Source of the DNA: Bradyrhizobium ottawaense
Lineage (GTDB): Bacteria; Pseudomonadota; Alphaproteobacteria; Rhizobiales; Xanthobacteraceae
Length of the DNA: 64,000 bases
Reading direction: 5' to 3'
Assembly (NCBI RefSeq): GCF_900099825.1
Contig: NZ_LT629693.1
Location: 5,591,001-5,655,000, forward strand
Shown here: positions 6,843 through 16,388 of the stretch, piece by piece
Numbering within the stretch: the first letter of the stretch is position 1
Layout of the letters: each line of letters begins with the position of its first letter
The notes under the pieces: model-generated
The model's database searches: none
What the model saw: the letters and a program-made list of their open reading frames with translations, nothing else
What the model was told of the DNA's origin: nothing
Position numbers and translations under genes: made by a program

Positions 6843-8888
6843 ATGCGCATCGGCATCCGCAGCGCCATTTCCGCCCTGGTCCTGACGTCGATCGTCGTCA
6901 GCGCCGTCGGCGTGCATCTGTTGTGGTGGCGCACCGCCCAGCGGGTCAGCCAGACCCTGGCCGATACCATCAACGACCAGATCGTGTCCGCGGTCGGCGA
7001 CGAACTGCAGTCGATCACGTCCGAAGCGCGGTCGTCGATGATGGCGGTGCGGACGCTGCTGCTCGGGAAGGTGTTCGACCCGCGCGACATGCGCAGACGC
7101 GAGTTCGTGTTCCAGTCGCAACTGCTGTCGCAGCCAACCATTTCCTGGGTGGCGTTCGCCTGGCCTGACGGATCGCTCTATGCCGGGCACAAGCTCGGCG
7201 ACGCCGTGATCGAGATGATCGAGCTTGGCCCGAACCGCAAGATGCGGATCGACCGCTACGAATTCGTCGGCAACGACCTCCAGCTCAAGAACACCCGGCT
7301 CGAGGATACCGACTATTCCGTCATCAATCAGGAATGGTTTCGGGTCGCGATCGACACCAACGATGAACACTGGTCGACGTTTTCAGCGCTTCCCACCGGT
7401 CCGAGGCTGGCGGCGGCGTTCGCGGCGCCGATCGAGATCGACCAGAAGCCCGCCGGCGTCATCGCCATCATCATCGAGCTGACGCGGGTTTCGAATTTTC
7501 TGTCGCAACTCACGGTCGGGAAATCGGCCGGCGCGTTCATTCTCGAACGGGACGGCAATGTGGTCGCGGCTCCCGACCCCGAGGCCAACGAACTGAACGC
7601 GTTGAAAACCGATCATCCGTTGTTTCCGGTCGCGGTGGCCGCGATGCGAGAGGCTGGCGATGCCTATCAACCGGGCGAGGGCGAGCCCCTACACAGGCAG
7701 GTGACACGGGACGGAAAAGCCTATCAGGCGGTGCTGACGCCGATCTCGTTTCCGGGCTGGTCGCTGGTGACCGTGGTGCCCGAGTCGGAATTTCTCGGGC
7801 CGGTGCAGATGACCATCCGGAACTTGCTGATCGGCCTTGCGATCCTGATCGTGTGTGCCGGGCTGCTCTCGGCCTGGCTGGCGCAGCGCCTGATCGCCGC
7901 CCCCCTGATCAAGGTGGTGGGCGAGATCAGGCATGTCGAGCGCTTCGATCTCGACCGCGTGAAGCGGCATTCGTCGCGGCTGACCGAGATCGAGAATCTG
8001 TCCAGCGCCATCGGTGACATGGCGCAGGGGCTCGCCGCGTTCCGGAAATACATCCCGGCCGATCTGGTGAAGCGGCTGATCAGCGACGGCGACGGCGCGC
8101 GTCTCGGCGGCGCGGTGCGGCCGATGAGCGTGATGTTCATCGATCTCGCCGGCTTCACCGGCATGTCGGAGCGGCTCGGCGACCGCATCATTCCGCTGCT
8201 GTCGCGCTATTTCGACGCCGTCTCGGTGCAGATCCAGAATCAGGGCGGCACCATCGACAAGTTCATCGGCGACGCCGTGATGGCGTTTTGGGGTGCGCCG
8301 GCGCCCCATCCCGATCACGCCGTCGATTGCTGCCGCGCGGCGTTGGCATGTCGTAGGGCGGTCGAGGAGGCGGGTCTGGTCGATGATCACGGCCAGCCCA
8401 TCAAGATCAGGATCGGCATCAATTCCGGCGACATGCTGGTCGGCAATATCGGATCGGAAGTCCGGCTCAACTACACCGTGATCGGCGACGCCGTGAACAT
8501 TGCGAGCCGCCTCGAAGGCACCAACAAGGTCTATGGCTCCACCATCATCATCGGCCCGGAAACGCGCCGGCTGGCGGGGACAAGCATCGTCGTTCGCGAA
8601 CTCGACCGGCTTGCAGTCTATGGACGCGCGGGCGGCCTGCAGATCTACGAATTGCTCGGCATGGCCGGCGCGTTGGATGGCGCGAGCGACTGGGTCAGCC
8701 GTTACGAGGCCGGACTTGCAGCCTGGCGCGCGCGCGATTTCACCGCCGCGATCGGTTCGTTCGAAAAGGTTCTGGAAATTCGCAAAGACGACGCAGCGTC
8801 GGCGCTGATGATCGAGCGTTGCCGGTATCAGATCGAAAATCCCTCCGCGGACGACTGGGACGGCACCAGCATCGCGCGAACGAAGTAG
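6843..8888 (+). CDS. Cache-HAMP class III adenylate/guanylate cyclase
   Basis: 681 residues. TM1 at about 7-27, a long periplasmic Cache-like sensor to about 320, TM2 at about 325-347 and a HAMP-like linker precede a class III cyclase domain (about 425-600). The metal-binding Asp are D434 (FIDLAGFTG) and D477 (FIGDAVMAF). K473 and D549 (YTVIGDAVN) are the pair typical of adenine selection, so cAMP is the likely product. NIASRLEG supplies the Asn/Arg transition-state residues. A TPR-like stretch (about residues 620-660) follows. It is a single gene, divergent from ccdA; the sensed ligand is not evident. Confidence 0.88.
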   Translation: MRIGIRSAISALVLTSIVVSAVGVHLLWWRTAQRVSQTLADTINDQIVSAVGDELQSITSEARSSMMAVRTLLLGKVFDPRDMRRREFVFQSQLLSQPTISWVAFAWPDGSLYAGHKLGDAVIEMIELGPNRKMRIDRYEFVGNDLQLKNTRLEDTDYSVINQEWFRVAIDTNDEHWSTFSALPTGPRLAAAFAAPIEIDQKPAGVIAIIIELTRVSNFLSQLTVGKSAGAFILERDGNVVAAPDPEANELNALKTDHPLFPVAVAAMREAGDAYQPGEGEPLHRQVTRDGKAYQAVLTPISFPGWSLVTVVPESEFLGPVQMTIRNLLIGLAILIVCAGLLSAWLAQRLIAAPLIKVVGEIRHVERFDLDRVKRHSSRLTEIENLSSAIGDMAQGLAAFRKYIPADLVKRLISDGDGARLGGAVRPMSVMFIDLAGFTGMSERLGDRIIPLLSRYFDAVSVQIQNQGGTIDKFIGDAVMAFWGAPAPHPDHAVDCCRAALACRRAVEEAGLVDDHGQPIKIRIGINSGDMLVGNIGSEVRLNYTVIGDAVNIASRLEGTNKVYGSTIIIGPETRRLAGTSIVVRELDRLAVYGRAGGLQIYELLGMAGALDGASDWVSRYEAGLAAWRARDFTAAIGSFEKVLEIRKDDAASALMIERCRYQIENPSADDWDGTSIARTK

Positions 8889-8905
8889 GCGGAGAGTGTT
8901 GGTGG

Positions 8906-8921
8906 TTGCTTAGTTAAGCAA
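8906..8921. promoter_or_regulatory. Palindrome upstream of the TRAP operon
   Basis: TTGCTTA-GT-TAAGCAA, perfect 7-bp arms about 70 bases before the DctP start. The AT-rich dyad stands out in GC-rich DNA and is placed like an operator. No regulator gene is adjacent, so the binding protein is unknown. Confidence 0.4.
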
Positions 8922-8991
8922 TGTGATTAAGCTGGTGGCACGTTCCGCCGCGCCAAGACGGCGGTACAACAAAAGCTCTCCCGGGAGGGGC

Positions 8992-10026
8992 ATGATGAGA
9001 TCGAAGCCGATCAATCGTCGCGTCGTTTTGCAATCGTCGGTGGCCGCGACCGCCTGGCTTGCCGCAGCGCCCGCCCTGATCGGGCGCGCAGAGGCCGCCA
9101 CGCTGAAACTCAAATGTTCGTCGTCGCTGCCGAACGATCCCAAATACGCCAACGGCCGCGTCTACTATGACAATCTGGTCAAGAGCCTGAAAGCGAACGG
9201 GCTCGGCGAGCAGATCGAGGTCACGTTCTTCCCCGACAACCAGCTCGGTCAGGAAATCGACGTCATCAATTCGGTCAAGCTCGGTGTCATCGACCTGATG
9301 GTATCGGGCTCATCGATCTCGGCCAATCTGGTGCCCCTGGTCGGCACCTTCGACCTCGGTTATCTCTTCACCAGTTTTCCGCAGCAGACCAAGGCGTTCG
9401 ACGCCGGCGCCGCCAAGCCGATCGAGGACGCCCTGCTCAAGGGCGCCAATATCCGCATCATCTCCTGGGCCTATAATTTCGGCTCCCGCAGCGTACTGGC
9501 GAAGAAGCCGGTGAAGGGCCCCGATGATCTGGCCGGGCTCAAGATCAGGACGCTTCCGAATCCCGTCATCACCGAATGCCTGCGCCTGATGGGCGCCGCC
9601 GCGACGCCGCTGGCGTTCGGCGAAATCTACACGGCGTTGCAGGCCGGCGTGCTCGACGGACTGGAGCATGATCCGCCGACCATCCTCGCCAGCAAGTTCT
9701 ACGAGACCGCGAAGAACTACGCGCTGACCCAGCATAATTTCTCGCCGCTCGCGACCTATTTCAGCGACGCGACCTTCAACCGGATGGATCCCAAGCTGCG
9801 GGAAGGATTTCTCGACGCCGCCAAGAAGGCCGCTGTCGACACCCGCGCGCACGGTCTCGAGATGGAGAAGGAGGCGCTCAAGAACCTCGCCGACAAGGGC
9901 GTCACCATCGTCGAATGCGACAAGGAGGCGTTCCGCAAGCGGGTTGCTCCGCAGAGCGAGAATTTCATCAAGGCGCGCCCCGAGGCGAAGCCCGTGGTGG
10001 ACATGATCCGCGCGACGCAGGCTTGA
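8992..10026 (+). CDS. dctP: TRAP transporter substrate-binding protein (DctP type)
   Basis: 344 residues. The N-terminus (MMRSKPINRRVVLQSS, then a hydrophobic stretch to ...RAEA) is a twin-arginine signal, so the protein is likely folded before export. The mature part has the DctP features GLKIRTLPNPV and AGVLDGLEHDPP. It would capture an organic acid in the periplasm and hand it to the fused membrane subunit that starts 11 bases downstream. GGAGGGG precedes two tandem ATGs at 8992 and 8995; either may be used. The adjacent 2-hydroxyacid dehydrogenase hints at a 2-oxo or 2-hydroxy acid ligand, an inference only. Confidence 0.9.
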   Translation: MMRSKPINRRVVLQSSVAATAWLAAAPALIGRAEAATLKLKCSSSLPNDPKYANGRVYYDNLVKSLKANGLGEQIEVTFFPDNQLGQEIDVINSVKLGVIDLMVSGSSISANLVPLVGTFDLGYLFTSFPQQTKAFDAGAAKPIEDALLKGANIRIISWAYNFGSRSVLAKKPVKGPDDLAGLKIRTLPNPVITECLRLMGAAATPLAFGEIYTALQAGVLDGLEHDPPTILASKFYETAKNYALTQHNFSPLATYFSDATFNRMDPKLREGFLDAAKKAAVDTRAHGLEMEKEALKNLADKGVTIVECDKEAFRKRVAPQSENFIKARPEAKPVVDMIRATQA

Positions 10027-10037
10027 GGGTACACGAG

Positions 10038-11888
10038 ATGTCAGTCGCCGCGCCCGCGTCAAGCGGCGGCCGGATCACGGCTCCACTTCTTCGGTTGAGC
10101 GACACGGTGGCGGCGATCCTGCTCGTTGCCGACCTCGTGGTCGTCTGCGTGTCGGTATTGCTGCGATTTCTGTTCAACGCGCCGGTCGAATGGGCCGACG
10201 ACGTTGCCCGCGGCCTGATGGTCGGATCGAGCTTCTTCGGCGCGGCCAGCGCACTGGCCCGCGCCGAGAATCTCGGCGTCGCGTTCTTTGTCGACATGCT
10301 GCCGGTCGCGGCCAGGCGGGTGGTCGATTCGATCGGGGCGCTGCTGGTGACGGTGGTCGCGGCCTATGTTGCATTCAACGCCATCAAGATGGGCTGGCTG
10401 ACCACCGGGCAGACCTCCGGCTCCGGCCTGCCGCTGGAATGGACGTTCTACCCGATGGGAGCTGGTGCACTGTTCATGACGGTGTTCGCCGCCGAGATTT
10501 TTTGTAAGCGTTCCGTTCGCGACATGATGGCCGGACTGTTGGCAACGGCCGTGATCGCCGGGCTCTACCTGGCCTGGGATTTTCTAAGCCCCGATTCGGT
10601 GCCGTCGTCGGGCACGCTGATGCTGGTCGGCTTCTTCATCACGCTGTTTGGCGGACTGCCGATCGGGTTCGCGCTGGCGCTGGCGGCGCTGATCTTCATC
10701 TGGGTCGAAGGCACGCTGCCAGGCGTCATCTTCGCCCAGCAGATGGCGCGCGGCATCGACAATTTCGTGCTGCTCGCGATCCCGTTTTTCATTCTGGTCG
10801 GCTACCTGATGGAAGCCAACGGCATGTCGGTGCGGCTGATCGAACTGCTGCAGCGCGCGGTGGGGCGCATGCGTGGTGGCCTTAACGTCGTCATGGTGAT
10901 GTCGATGGTGCTGTTCTCGGGCATCTCCGGTTCCAAAATGGCTGATGTTGCTGCCGTGGGCTCGGTGCTGATTCCGGCGGCGCGGCGCTCGCGGCAGAAC
11001 CCTGGCAGCGCCGTGGCATTGCTGGCGGCGTCGGCGGTGATGGCCGAAACCATTCCGCCCTGCATTAATCTGATCATCCTCGGCTTCGTCGCCAATCTGT
11101 CGATCGGCGGTCTATTTGTGGCCGGCCTGTTGCCCGCGGGATTGATGGCGCTGGCCCTGATCGTGCTGTGCATCATTCTCGGCAAGCGTCCCGAGCCCGT
11201 CGAGGACGCTGAGCCGCAGGTGCCGGTGTCGGGCCTGTGGAGCGGCGCGATCGCGTCGTTCGGGCTGATCTTCATGATCTTCTTCGGCTTCAAGACCGGC
11301 TTTGCGACCGCCACTGAAATCTCGGCCTTTGCCGCGGTCTATGCCATCGTGATCGGCAGCATCGTGTTCCGCGAGCTCAGTTTCAAGACCGCCGCGCACA
11401 GTTTCGTGCAATCGGCGACGCGGTCGGGGCTGGTGTTGTTCATCGTCGCCGCCGCGCAGTCGCTGGCCTTCATTCTGACGCTGCAGCAGGTGCCGCATGC
11501 GGTCGGCGACTTCATGCTGTCGCTGTCGGGATCGCACGGCGTCTGGCTGTTCATGCTGCTGTCGATCGTGGTGCTGATCGTGATGGGCTCGGTGCTGGAG
11601 GGGGCTGCGGCGCTGATCATCTTCGGGCCGCTGCTGCTGCCGGTCGCGGTCAAGCTCGGCATCGATCCCTTGCATTTCGGCGTCGTGCTGGTGATTTCGA
11701 TGGGGCTCGGCCTGTTTGCGCCGCCGCTCGGCCTCGGGCTCTATGGCGCCTGCCTGATCGGCAACGTGCCAATTGAGCAGACCATCAAGCCGATCCTGGG
11801 CTATCTTGGCCTGCTGCTGCTGTGCCTGCTGGTGATCGCATTCGTGCCGGCGATCAGCACGGCGCTGCCGCGCGCTTTGGGGTATTGA
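10038..11888 (+). CDS. dctM: TRAP transporter fused permease (DctQM)
   Basis: 616 residues joining the small DctQ (about residues 1-165, four helices, FLFNAPVEWADD motif) to the large DctM (about 195-616, with PIGFALALAALIF and the conserved GLFAPPLGLGLYG near the end). It forms the Na+-driven membrane part of the TRAP system and works with the DctP just upstream. Fused QM proteins are a known variant. The start at 10038 was chosen because it follows the DctP stop and places a hydrophilic N-terminus before helix 1. Confidence 0.92.
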   Translation: MSVAAPASSGGRITAPLLRLSDTVAAILLVADLVVVCVSVLLRFLFNAPVEWADDVARGLMVGSSFFGAASALARAENLGVAFFVDMLPVAARRVVDSIGALLVTVVAAYVAFNAIKMGWLTTGQTSGSGLPLEWTFYPMGAGALFMTVFAAEIFCKRSVRDMMAGLLATAVIAGLYLAWDFLSPDSVPSSGTLMLVGFFITLFGGLPIGFALALAALIFIWVEGTLPGVIFAQQMARGIDNFVLLAIPFFILVGYLMEANGMSVRLIELLQRAVGRMRGGLNVVMVMSMVLFSGISGSKMADVAAVGSVLIPAARRSRQNPGSAVALLAASAVMAETIPPCINLIILGFVANLSIGGLFVAGLLPAGLMALALIVLCIILGKRPEPVEDAEPQVPVSGLWSGAIASFGLIFMIFFGFKTGFATATEISAFAAVYAIVIGSIVFRELSFKTAAHSFVQSATRSGLVLFIVAAAQSLAFILTLQQVPHAVGDFMLSLSGSHGVWLFMLLSIVVLIVMGSVLEGAAALIIFGPLLLPVAVKLGIDPLHFGVVLVISMGLGLFAPPLGLGLYGACLIGNVPIEQTIKPILGYLGLLLLCLLVIAFVPAISTALPRALGY

Positions 11889-11906
11889 AGTGCCTGGGGT
11901 ACTGAC

Positions 11907-12884
11907 GTGAAAGTTCTGCTCACGCATACGCCGCAGGCGCGAGCGCAATATTACGGCGAGCGCAGCCTGGCCGGGCTGCAAGCTGTCGCTGACGTTAAGC
12001 TGCATCAGTCCGACGCGGCGCTGGATGCGATCGGCCTGATCGCGGCGGCACGCGATGTCGATATTGTCGTTGCCGACCGACTCACCGCCGGACCCAGCGA
12101 GATTTTCCCGAGACTGCCCAATCTGCGCGCCTTTGTCCGTTGCGCGGTCGATATCCGCAATATCGATGTCGGCGCTGCCTCAGCGGCCGGCGTGCTGGTG
12201 ACGCAGGCCGGGCCCGGCTTCGTCCAGTCGGTCGCGGAACTGGCAATCGGCTTCATGGTCGATCTGTCGCGCGGCGTTTCGCGCGCCAGCGCCGACTATC
12301 ATGCCGGGCACAAGCCCGCGATCGTGATGGGCCGGCAGCTGGCCGGCAGCCGCCTTGGCATCATCGGTTACGGCAGCATCGGTCGCTATCTCGCAGGGAT
12401 CGCCAAAGTGCTGGGCATGGAGATTCTGGTCGCCGATCCCTTTGCGACCATCGACGATGCCGCCATCCGGCATCTACCGCTCGACGATCTCCTTGGTGAG
12501 GCCGACTTCGTCGTCTGTCTCGCGATCGCCAATGAAAAGACTGAGAACCTGATCGGGCAGTCGGCTTTGGCGCGGATGCGCCCTGACGCCTTCTTCATCA
12601 ACCTGTCGCGCGGCAATCTCGTCGACGAGGCGGCGTTGTCGACGGCGTTGCGCGAGAGGCGCATTGCCGGTGCGGCGATGGATGTCGGCCGCGCACTGGA
12701 CCAGATGCCGACGCCGGAACTGGCAAAGCTGCCGAACGTGATCGCGACGCCGCATATCGGCGGCCTGACGCCGCCGGCGATCGAAAGCCAGTCGCTGGAA
12801 ACGGTACGCCAGGTCGAGAAGATCATCGCCGGTGAGATTCCGGTCGGTGCGGTCAATGCCGCGAACTGGACGCGGCGGCCTTGA
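11907..12884 (+). CDS. D-isomer specific 2-hydroxyacid dehydrogenase family protein
   Basis: 325 residues with a Rossmann NAD(P) motif GYGSIG (about residues 152-157), the catalytic Arg in NLSRGNLVDE and His in TPHIGG. The Glu of the usual Arg-Glu-His triad is not obvious: the expected D-V-F-x-x-E-P region reads DVGRALDQMP, so acid catalysis may differ. It lies 18 bases after the TRAP permease and would interconvert 2-oxo and 2-hydroxy acids imported by it. Substrate is unknown. Confidence 0.87.
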   Translation: MKVLLTHTPQARAQYYGERSLAGLQAVADVKLHQSDAALDAIGLIAAARDVDIVVADRLTAGPSEIFPRLPNLRAFVRCAVDIRNIDVGAASAAGVLVTQAGPGFVQSVAELAIGFMVDLSRGVSRASADYHAGHKPAIVMGRQLAGSRLGIIGYGSIGRYLAGIAKVLGMEILVADPFATIDDAAIRHLPLDDLLGEADFVVCLAIANEKTENLIGQSALARMRPDAFFINLSRGNLVDEAALSTALRERRIAGAAMDVGRALDQMPTPELAKLPNVIATPHIGGLTPPAIESQSLETVRQVEKIIAGEIPVGAVNAANWTRRP

Positions 12885-12945
12885 AACTTCGAGGCGCGGA
12901 TGTCAGCGTGATGTTGATCGGATGACCCGCTACACTGGGTCAGCA

Positions 12946-14250
12946 ATGGAATCCCCGCTGATGCGACTTCCCTTCTTCTACGGCTGGCTGATCGTCGCGG
13001 TAACGTTCGTCACCATGGCGATCGGCGTCAATGCGCGCACCGCGTTCTCGCTGTTCTTTCCGCCAATCATCGGCGAGTTCGGTTGGGAGCGCGGCGTTAC
13101 GGCGGGAGCCTTCTCTTTTGGCTTTGTGGTTTCCGGCGCGGTCAGCCCGTTGATCGGTCGCATGATGGACCGCTTCGGCCCGCGTGGAGTGATGGAACTC
13201 GGCGTCGCGCTGATGGGCGGTGGCTTGCTGCTGGCCCCGCTGACGACGCAGCCCTGGCATCTGTATCTGACCATCGGCGTGATGGTCGGCGCCGGCAGCG
13301 TCTGCCTCGGCTATTCCGGCCAATCGCTGTTTCTGCCGAACTGGTTCATCCGCCGCCGCGGCCTCGCGATGGGGCTGGCGTTCGCCGGCGTCGGCCTCGG
13401 CTCGGTGACCCTGTTGCCGTGGGTGCAGCACATGATCGAGCAGACCGGCTGGCGCACCGCCTGCACCGCGATGGGCATCCTGGTGCTCGTAGCACTCGCG
13501 CCGATCAATCTGGTGCTGCGCAAGAAGCCCGAGGATATCGGGCTGTTGCCGGACGGGGACGCCGCGCCGACTGCGACGTCCGCAAAGCCCGTCTCCAACA
13601 TCGTCGATCCGGTCTGGGCCGGCACCGATTGGACGCTGGCGCGCGCGTTGCGCACCGCGCGCTTCTGGTGGATCGCGCTTGGTTATTTCTGCGGCCTGTA
13701 CATCTGGTACGCGGTGCAGGTGCACCAGACCAAATTCCTGCTCGACATCGGCTTCAGCCCGAACGTCGCGGTCTGGGCGCTCGGCGTGGTCAGCCTGCTC
13801 GGCATTCCCGGCCAGATCTGGCTCGGGCATCTGTCTGATCGAATCGGGCGGGAATGGATCTGGGCCATCAGTTGCTTCGGCTTTGCCGTCTGCTTCGCGG
13901 CGCTGATCGGGCTGAAATATGCGCCGGTGCTGCCGCTGGTCTATCTGATGATTTTCACGCAAGGCGCGCTCGGCTATGGGCTGACCTCGATCATGGGCGC
14001 GGTAGTGCTCGAAATCTTCCAGGGCAGGCAATATGGCAGCATCTTCGGCACCATCATGCTGGCCGCGTTGGCGGGAGGCGCCGCGGGCCCCTGGGCAACC
14101 GGCGCGTTGTACGATCTTGCCGGCAGCTACACGCTGGCCTTTGCGATCGGCATTGCCGTCAGCCTGTTGTCCGCGATTGCGATCTGGCAGGCATCGCCGC
14201 GCAAGGTGAGGGCGGTCGCCGGCCAGATGTATAAGGTGCGAGATGTCTGA
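12946..14250 (+). CDS. MFS transporter (oxalate/formate antiporter-like)
   Basis: 434 residues, about 12 membrane helices, with the MFS loop motif GRMMDRFGPRG after helix 2 and its partner GHLSDRIGREW in the second half. The general pattern resembles monocarboxylate/OFA carriers. It follows the dehydrogenase by 61 bases and probably completes an organic-acid uptake or exchange unit. Start is uncertain: 12946 (MESPLMRLPFF) is favoured because the membrane part begins soon after, but 12922 is also in frame. Substrate unknown. Confidence 0.85.
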   Translation: MESPLMRLPFFYGWLIVAVTFVTMAIGVNARTAFSLFFPPIIGEFGWERGVTAGAFSFGFVVSGAVSPLIGRMMDRFGPRGVMELGVALMGGGLLLAPLTTQPWHLYLTIGVMVGAGSVCLGYSGQSLFLPNWFIRRRGLAMGLAFAGVGLGSVTLLPWVQHMIEQTGWRTACTAMGILVLVALAPINLVLRKKPEDIGLLPDGDAAPTATSAKPVSNIVDPVWAGTDWTLARALRTARFWWIALGYFCGLYIWYAVQVHQTKFLLDIGFSPNVAVWALGVVSLLGIPGQIWLGHLSDRIGREWIWAISCFGFAVCFAALIGLKYAPVLPLVYLMIFTQGALGYGLTSIMGAVVLEIFQGRQYGSIFGTIMLAALAGGAAGPWATGALYDLAGSYTLAFAIGIAVSLLSAIAIWQASPRKVRAVAGQMYKVRDV

Positions 14251-14396
14251 TTTTTTCGTTTGTGTTACCCGGGGACATTGCTGACCAAGACTCCGACGAC
14301 TTGAATAACCAGCAGGTCGCGGGCCAGGTTAGACCTTTCCCCGGACGGCCCCGAGCCTTCGCAGAAGCGCGGCCCCGTTCCGCGTTTGGCATGAAC

Positions 14397-14415
14397 GGAC
14401 CGGCCGGGCCGGTCC
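14397..14415. terminator. Short GC hairpin between convergent genes
   Basis: GGACCGGCC and GGCCGGTCC around one base, in the 255-bp gap between the converging MFS and methyltransferase genes. It may end either transcript, though no U-tract is seen. Nothing else was recognised in this gap. Confidence 0.35.
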
Positions 14416-14505
14416 CGCGATGCGGCAAGCAGGCTTGCCTCAATGTCTTCGATTGGCTGTCTTGCACCCATCGAGAGGTCGACATGAAGTCGGCGCGGGG
14501 ACCTC

Positions 14506-15138
14506 TCAGGGCTTCACGAACCGATAGGCGAAGCGATCGGTCTCGCCCTTGATCGAGGGATCGAACACCTTGATCGAGTGCGGATCGTCCTTGTTCGCGA
14601 GCACGGTGCTTTCCGCGTCCAGTACGAAGCCGGCCGCCTCCACCTCCTCACGAACGGATGCAGGCTCAATCCGATGCAGCGACTGGGCGTCGCTCGTGCC
14701 CGCTCCGACGGCGGCGGCGTGGTCCACGATGACGTAGGACCCACCGGGCTTCAGCCGCTCGTATACAGCTCGATTGAAGTGAGCCGCCGTCGCGCCCTTG
14801 GCCTGGATCAGCGCGGTGTGGAGATCGTGGTAGAACAGATGCAGCCACAGGACATCCGCTGGTTGCGTGAGCCCCGGCATTGCCAAGAGGTCCGCCGAGA
14901 CGACTTCGACGTTCTCTCGGCCCGGCTCCTTCGCAAGCGTCCGCATGCGGCCGACCGGATCGTTCTTGAAGTGGGCGACTTCGGCCGGCACGAAGCTGTA
15001 AACCCGTCCTTCGGGTCCCACGATGTAGGAGAAGAGGCGGGTCCAGTCACCGTCGCCCGGGTAAATGTCGATGACGGTTGCGCCCGCGCCTACGCGTGCG
15101 AACCGGATCAGCTCGGATAGCTTGGATTGGTCGTACAT
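14506..15138 (-). CDS. Class I SAM-dependent methyltransferase
   Basis: 210 residues. The SAM-binding region is DIYPGDGDWTRLFSYIVGP (motif I-like, with D-x-Y-P-G-D-G in place of the usual E-x-G-x-G), followed by acidic ADLLAMP and LKPGGSYVIVDH, a typical post-strand motif. AAGGAG precedes ATG 15138 closely and fixes the start. Similar proteins are often exported, but no signal peptide is seen here. Last gene of the minus-strand operon running from 17123. Methyl acceptor unknown. Confidence 0.85.
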   Translation of the reverse strand: MYDQSKLSELIRFARVGAGATVIDIYPGDGDWTRLFSYIVGPEGRVYSFVPAEVAHFKNDPVGRMRTLAKEPGRENVEVVSADLLAMPGLTQPADVLWLHLFYHDLHTALIQAKGATAAHFNRAVYERLKPGGSYVIVDHAAAVGAGTSDAQSLHRIEPASVREEVEAAGFVLDAESTVLANKDDPHSIKVFDPSIKGETDRFAYRFVKP

Positions 15139-15273
15139 CGGATTCTCCTTTGCGGTTGAGCACTCGACGAGCGCGCAGCGTGCGAGGCGGCGATCCACGG
15201 CTCATTCACCTTCGACGCCGAACCGATGGCCGCAGTCGGCCAGCGCTTTCACCGTTTGCTCCGAAGCCTGGAT

Positions 15274-15867
15274 TTAGGCCCAGCGGCCGGCCTCCTCAAA
15301 ATCAAGGCGAGGATTGCGCGGGAACACGGAACCTGCATCGCCGTGCCCAATGCTGCAGATGAAGTTCGACCGAACCCGCGTGCCTGAGAAGAACGCCTTA
15401 TCCACGCCAGCGTTGTCGAAGCCGGACATGGGCCCGCAGTCCAGTCCCAACGCCCGCGCAGCGACGATGAGGTAAGCGCCCTGTAGCGTTCCGTTTCGCA
15501 TTGCCGTCACCTCGGCCACGCCTGGTGCCGCGAAGTATTTCTTCATGACCTCGGCAGCGTGAGGCAAAAGCTTTGGCAGCTCGCCGGCGAAATCCAAATC
15601 GTGGCCGATAATGACCGTGACAGGAGCCTTCAGAATCTTCGGCTTATTCGGTTCCGCAGCAAGCCCGGCGAGCGTTGCCTTTCCATCGGGGCTACGCACC
15701 CAGACAAACCGCGCGGGGCTGCTGTTCGCCGATGTCGGGCCCCATTTCAGGAGGTCATAGATTTCGCGTACCAGATCGTCCCCTACAGGACGATCTGCCC
15801 ATCCGTTGGGGGTGCGAGCGGAGCGAAGGATCTGATCAAGCCACTGATCGTTTAAAGCGGAAGTCAT
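15274..15867 (-). CDS. Nitroreductase-family protein, RutE-like
   Basis: 197 residues, close to the length of malonic semialdehyde reductase RutE and related flavin enzymes. Recognisable parts are the early RTPNGWADRPV, the flavin-contacting LLKWGPTSANSSPARFVWV and GLDCGPMSGFDN. Such proteins reduce aldehydes, nitro groups or quinones with FMN and NAD(P)H. No other rut genes are nearby, so a pyrimidine-degradation role is not supported. It lies in a redox operon behind an SDR and an NTF2-like protein. Confidence 0.86.
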   Translation of the reverse strand: MTSALNDQWLDQILRSARTPNGWADRPVGDDLVREIYDLLKWGPTSANSSPARFVWVRSPDGKATLAGLAAEPNKPKILKAPVTVIIGHDLDFAGELPKLLPHAAEVMKKYFAAPGVAEVTAMRNGTLQGAYLIVAARALGLDCGPMSGFDNAGVDKAFFSGTRVRSNFICSIGHGDAGSVFPRNPRLDFEEAGRWA

Positions 15868-15947
15868 AGGTGGGAGCCTTTTCAGGAAATGGATGATGGT
15901 CGGCACAACATCGTGTCATGCCATCACGACGCACACGTCGAACTTGA

Positions 15948-16358
15948 CTAGGTCCTTGCGTCGATCTGCGAGGCCCGCGCCAGTGCTTGCGTGTCGATGT
16001 ACTCCTGGATGTGGGCGACTTTGCCGTCTCGAATGGTAATGTCGAAGACCCACTCGTCCTTGAACGGCCTATTCGTGGCTTTGATTTTTCCTGTAGCGAC
16101 GCCGACGACCATAACCCGGTCTCCCTGCGCCACGAATTCGGGGGGCTTCGGGTATTGCGTTTCCACCTCTTCGGACGCCTTCTTGAGCACAGCCGCCAAC
16201 TCCGCGTGCCCGCGGTGCGTGCCTGCCAGCGGCCAGCCTTCGCCCGGAATGATCCACTCGATATCTTCGGCAGCCAACGCCAGCAGATCGCGCGCGTTGC
16301 TGCTGCCCATGGCTGCAAAGAAATTCTTCACAAGCTTGACATTCTCTTCAGTGCTCAT
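15948..16358 (-). CDS. NTF2-like/SnoaL-type small protein
   Basis: 136 residues with the NTF2-like pattern: helical start (ENVKLVKNFFAAMGSSNARDLLALAAEDIEW), GTHRGHAELAAVL, then strands ending DGKVAHIQEYIDT. Family members are cone-shaped small enzymes or binding proteins. It is encoded 30 bases after the SDR and 80 bases before the RutE-like gene and probably shares their transcript. A specific reaction cannot be assigned. Confidence 0.85.
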   Translation of the reverse strand: MSTEENVKLVKNFFAAMGSSNARDLLALAAEDIEWIIPGEGWPLAGTHRGHAELAAVLKKASEEVETQYPKPPEFVAQGDRVMVVGVATGKIKATNRPFKDEWVFDITIRDGKVAHIQEYIDTQALARASQIDART

Positions 16359-16388
16359 CGTATCTCTCCGTTTTCGCTCGGCGCGAAT

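Noticed and set aside
14251..14300. GTGTTACCCGGGGACAT resembles one end of an IS481-type element.
   Set aside because: No second end, no transposase fragment and no target duplication were seen in the 255-bp gap.
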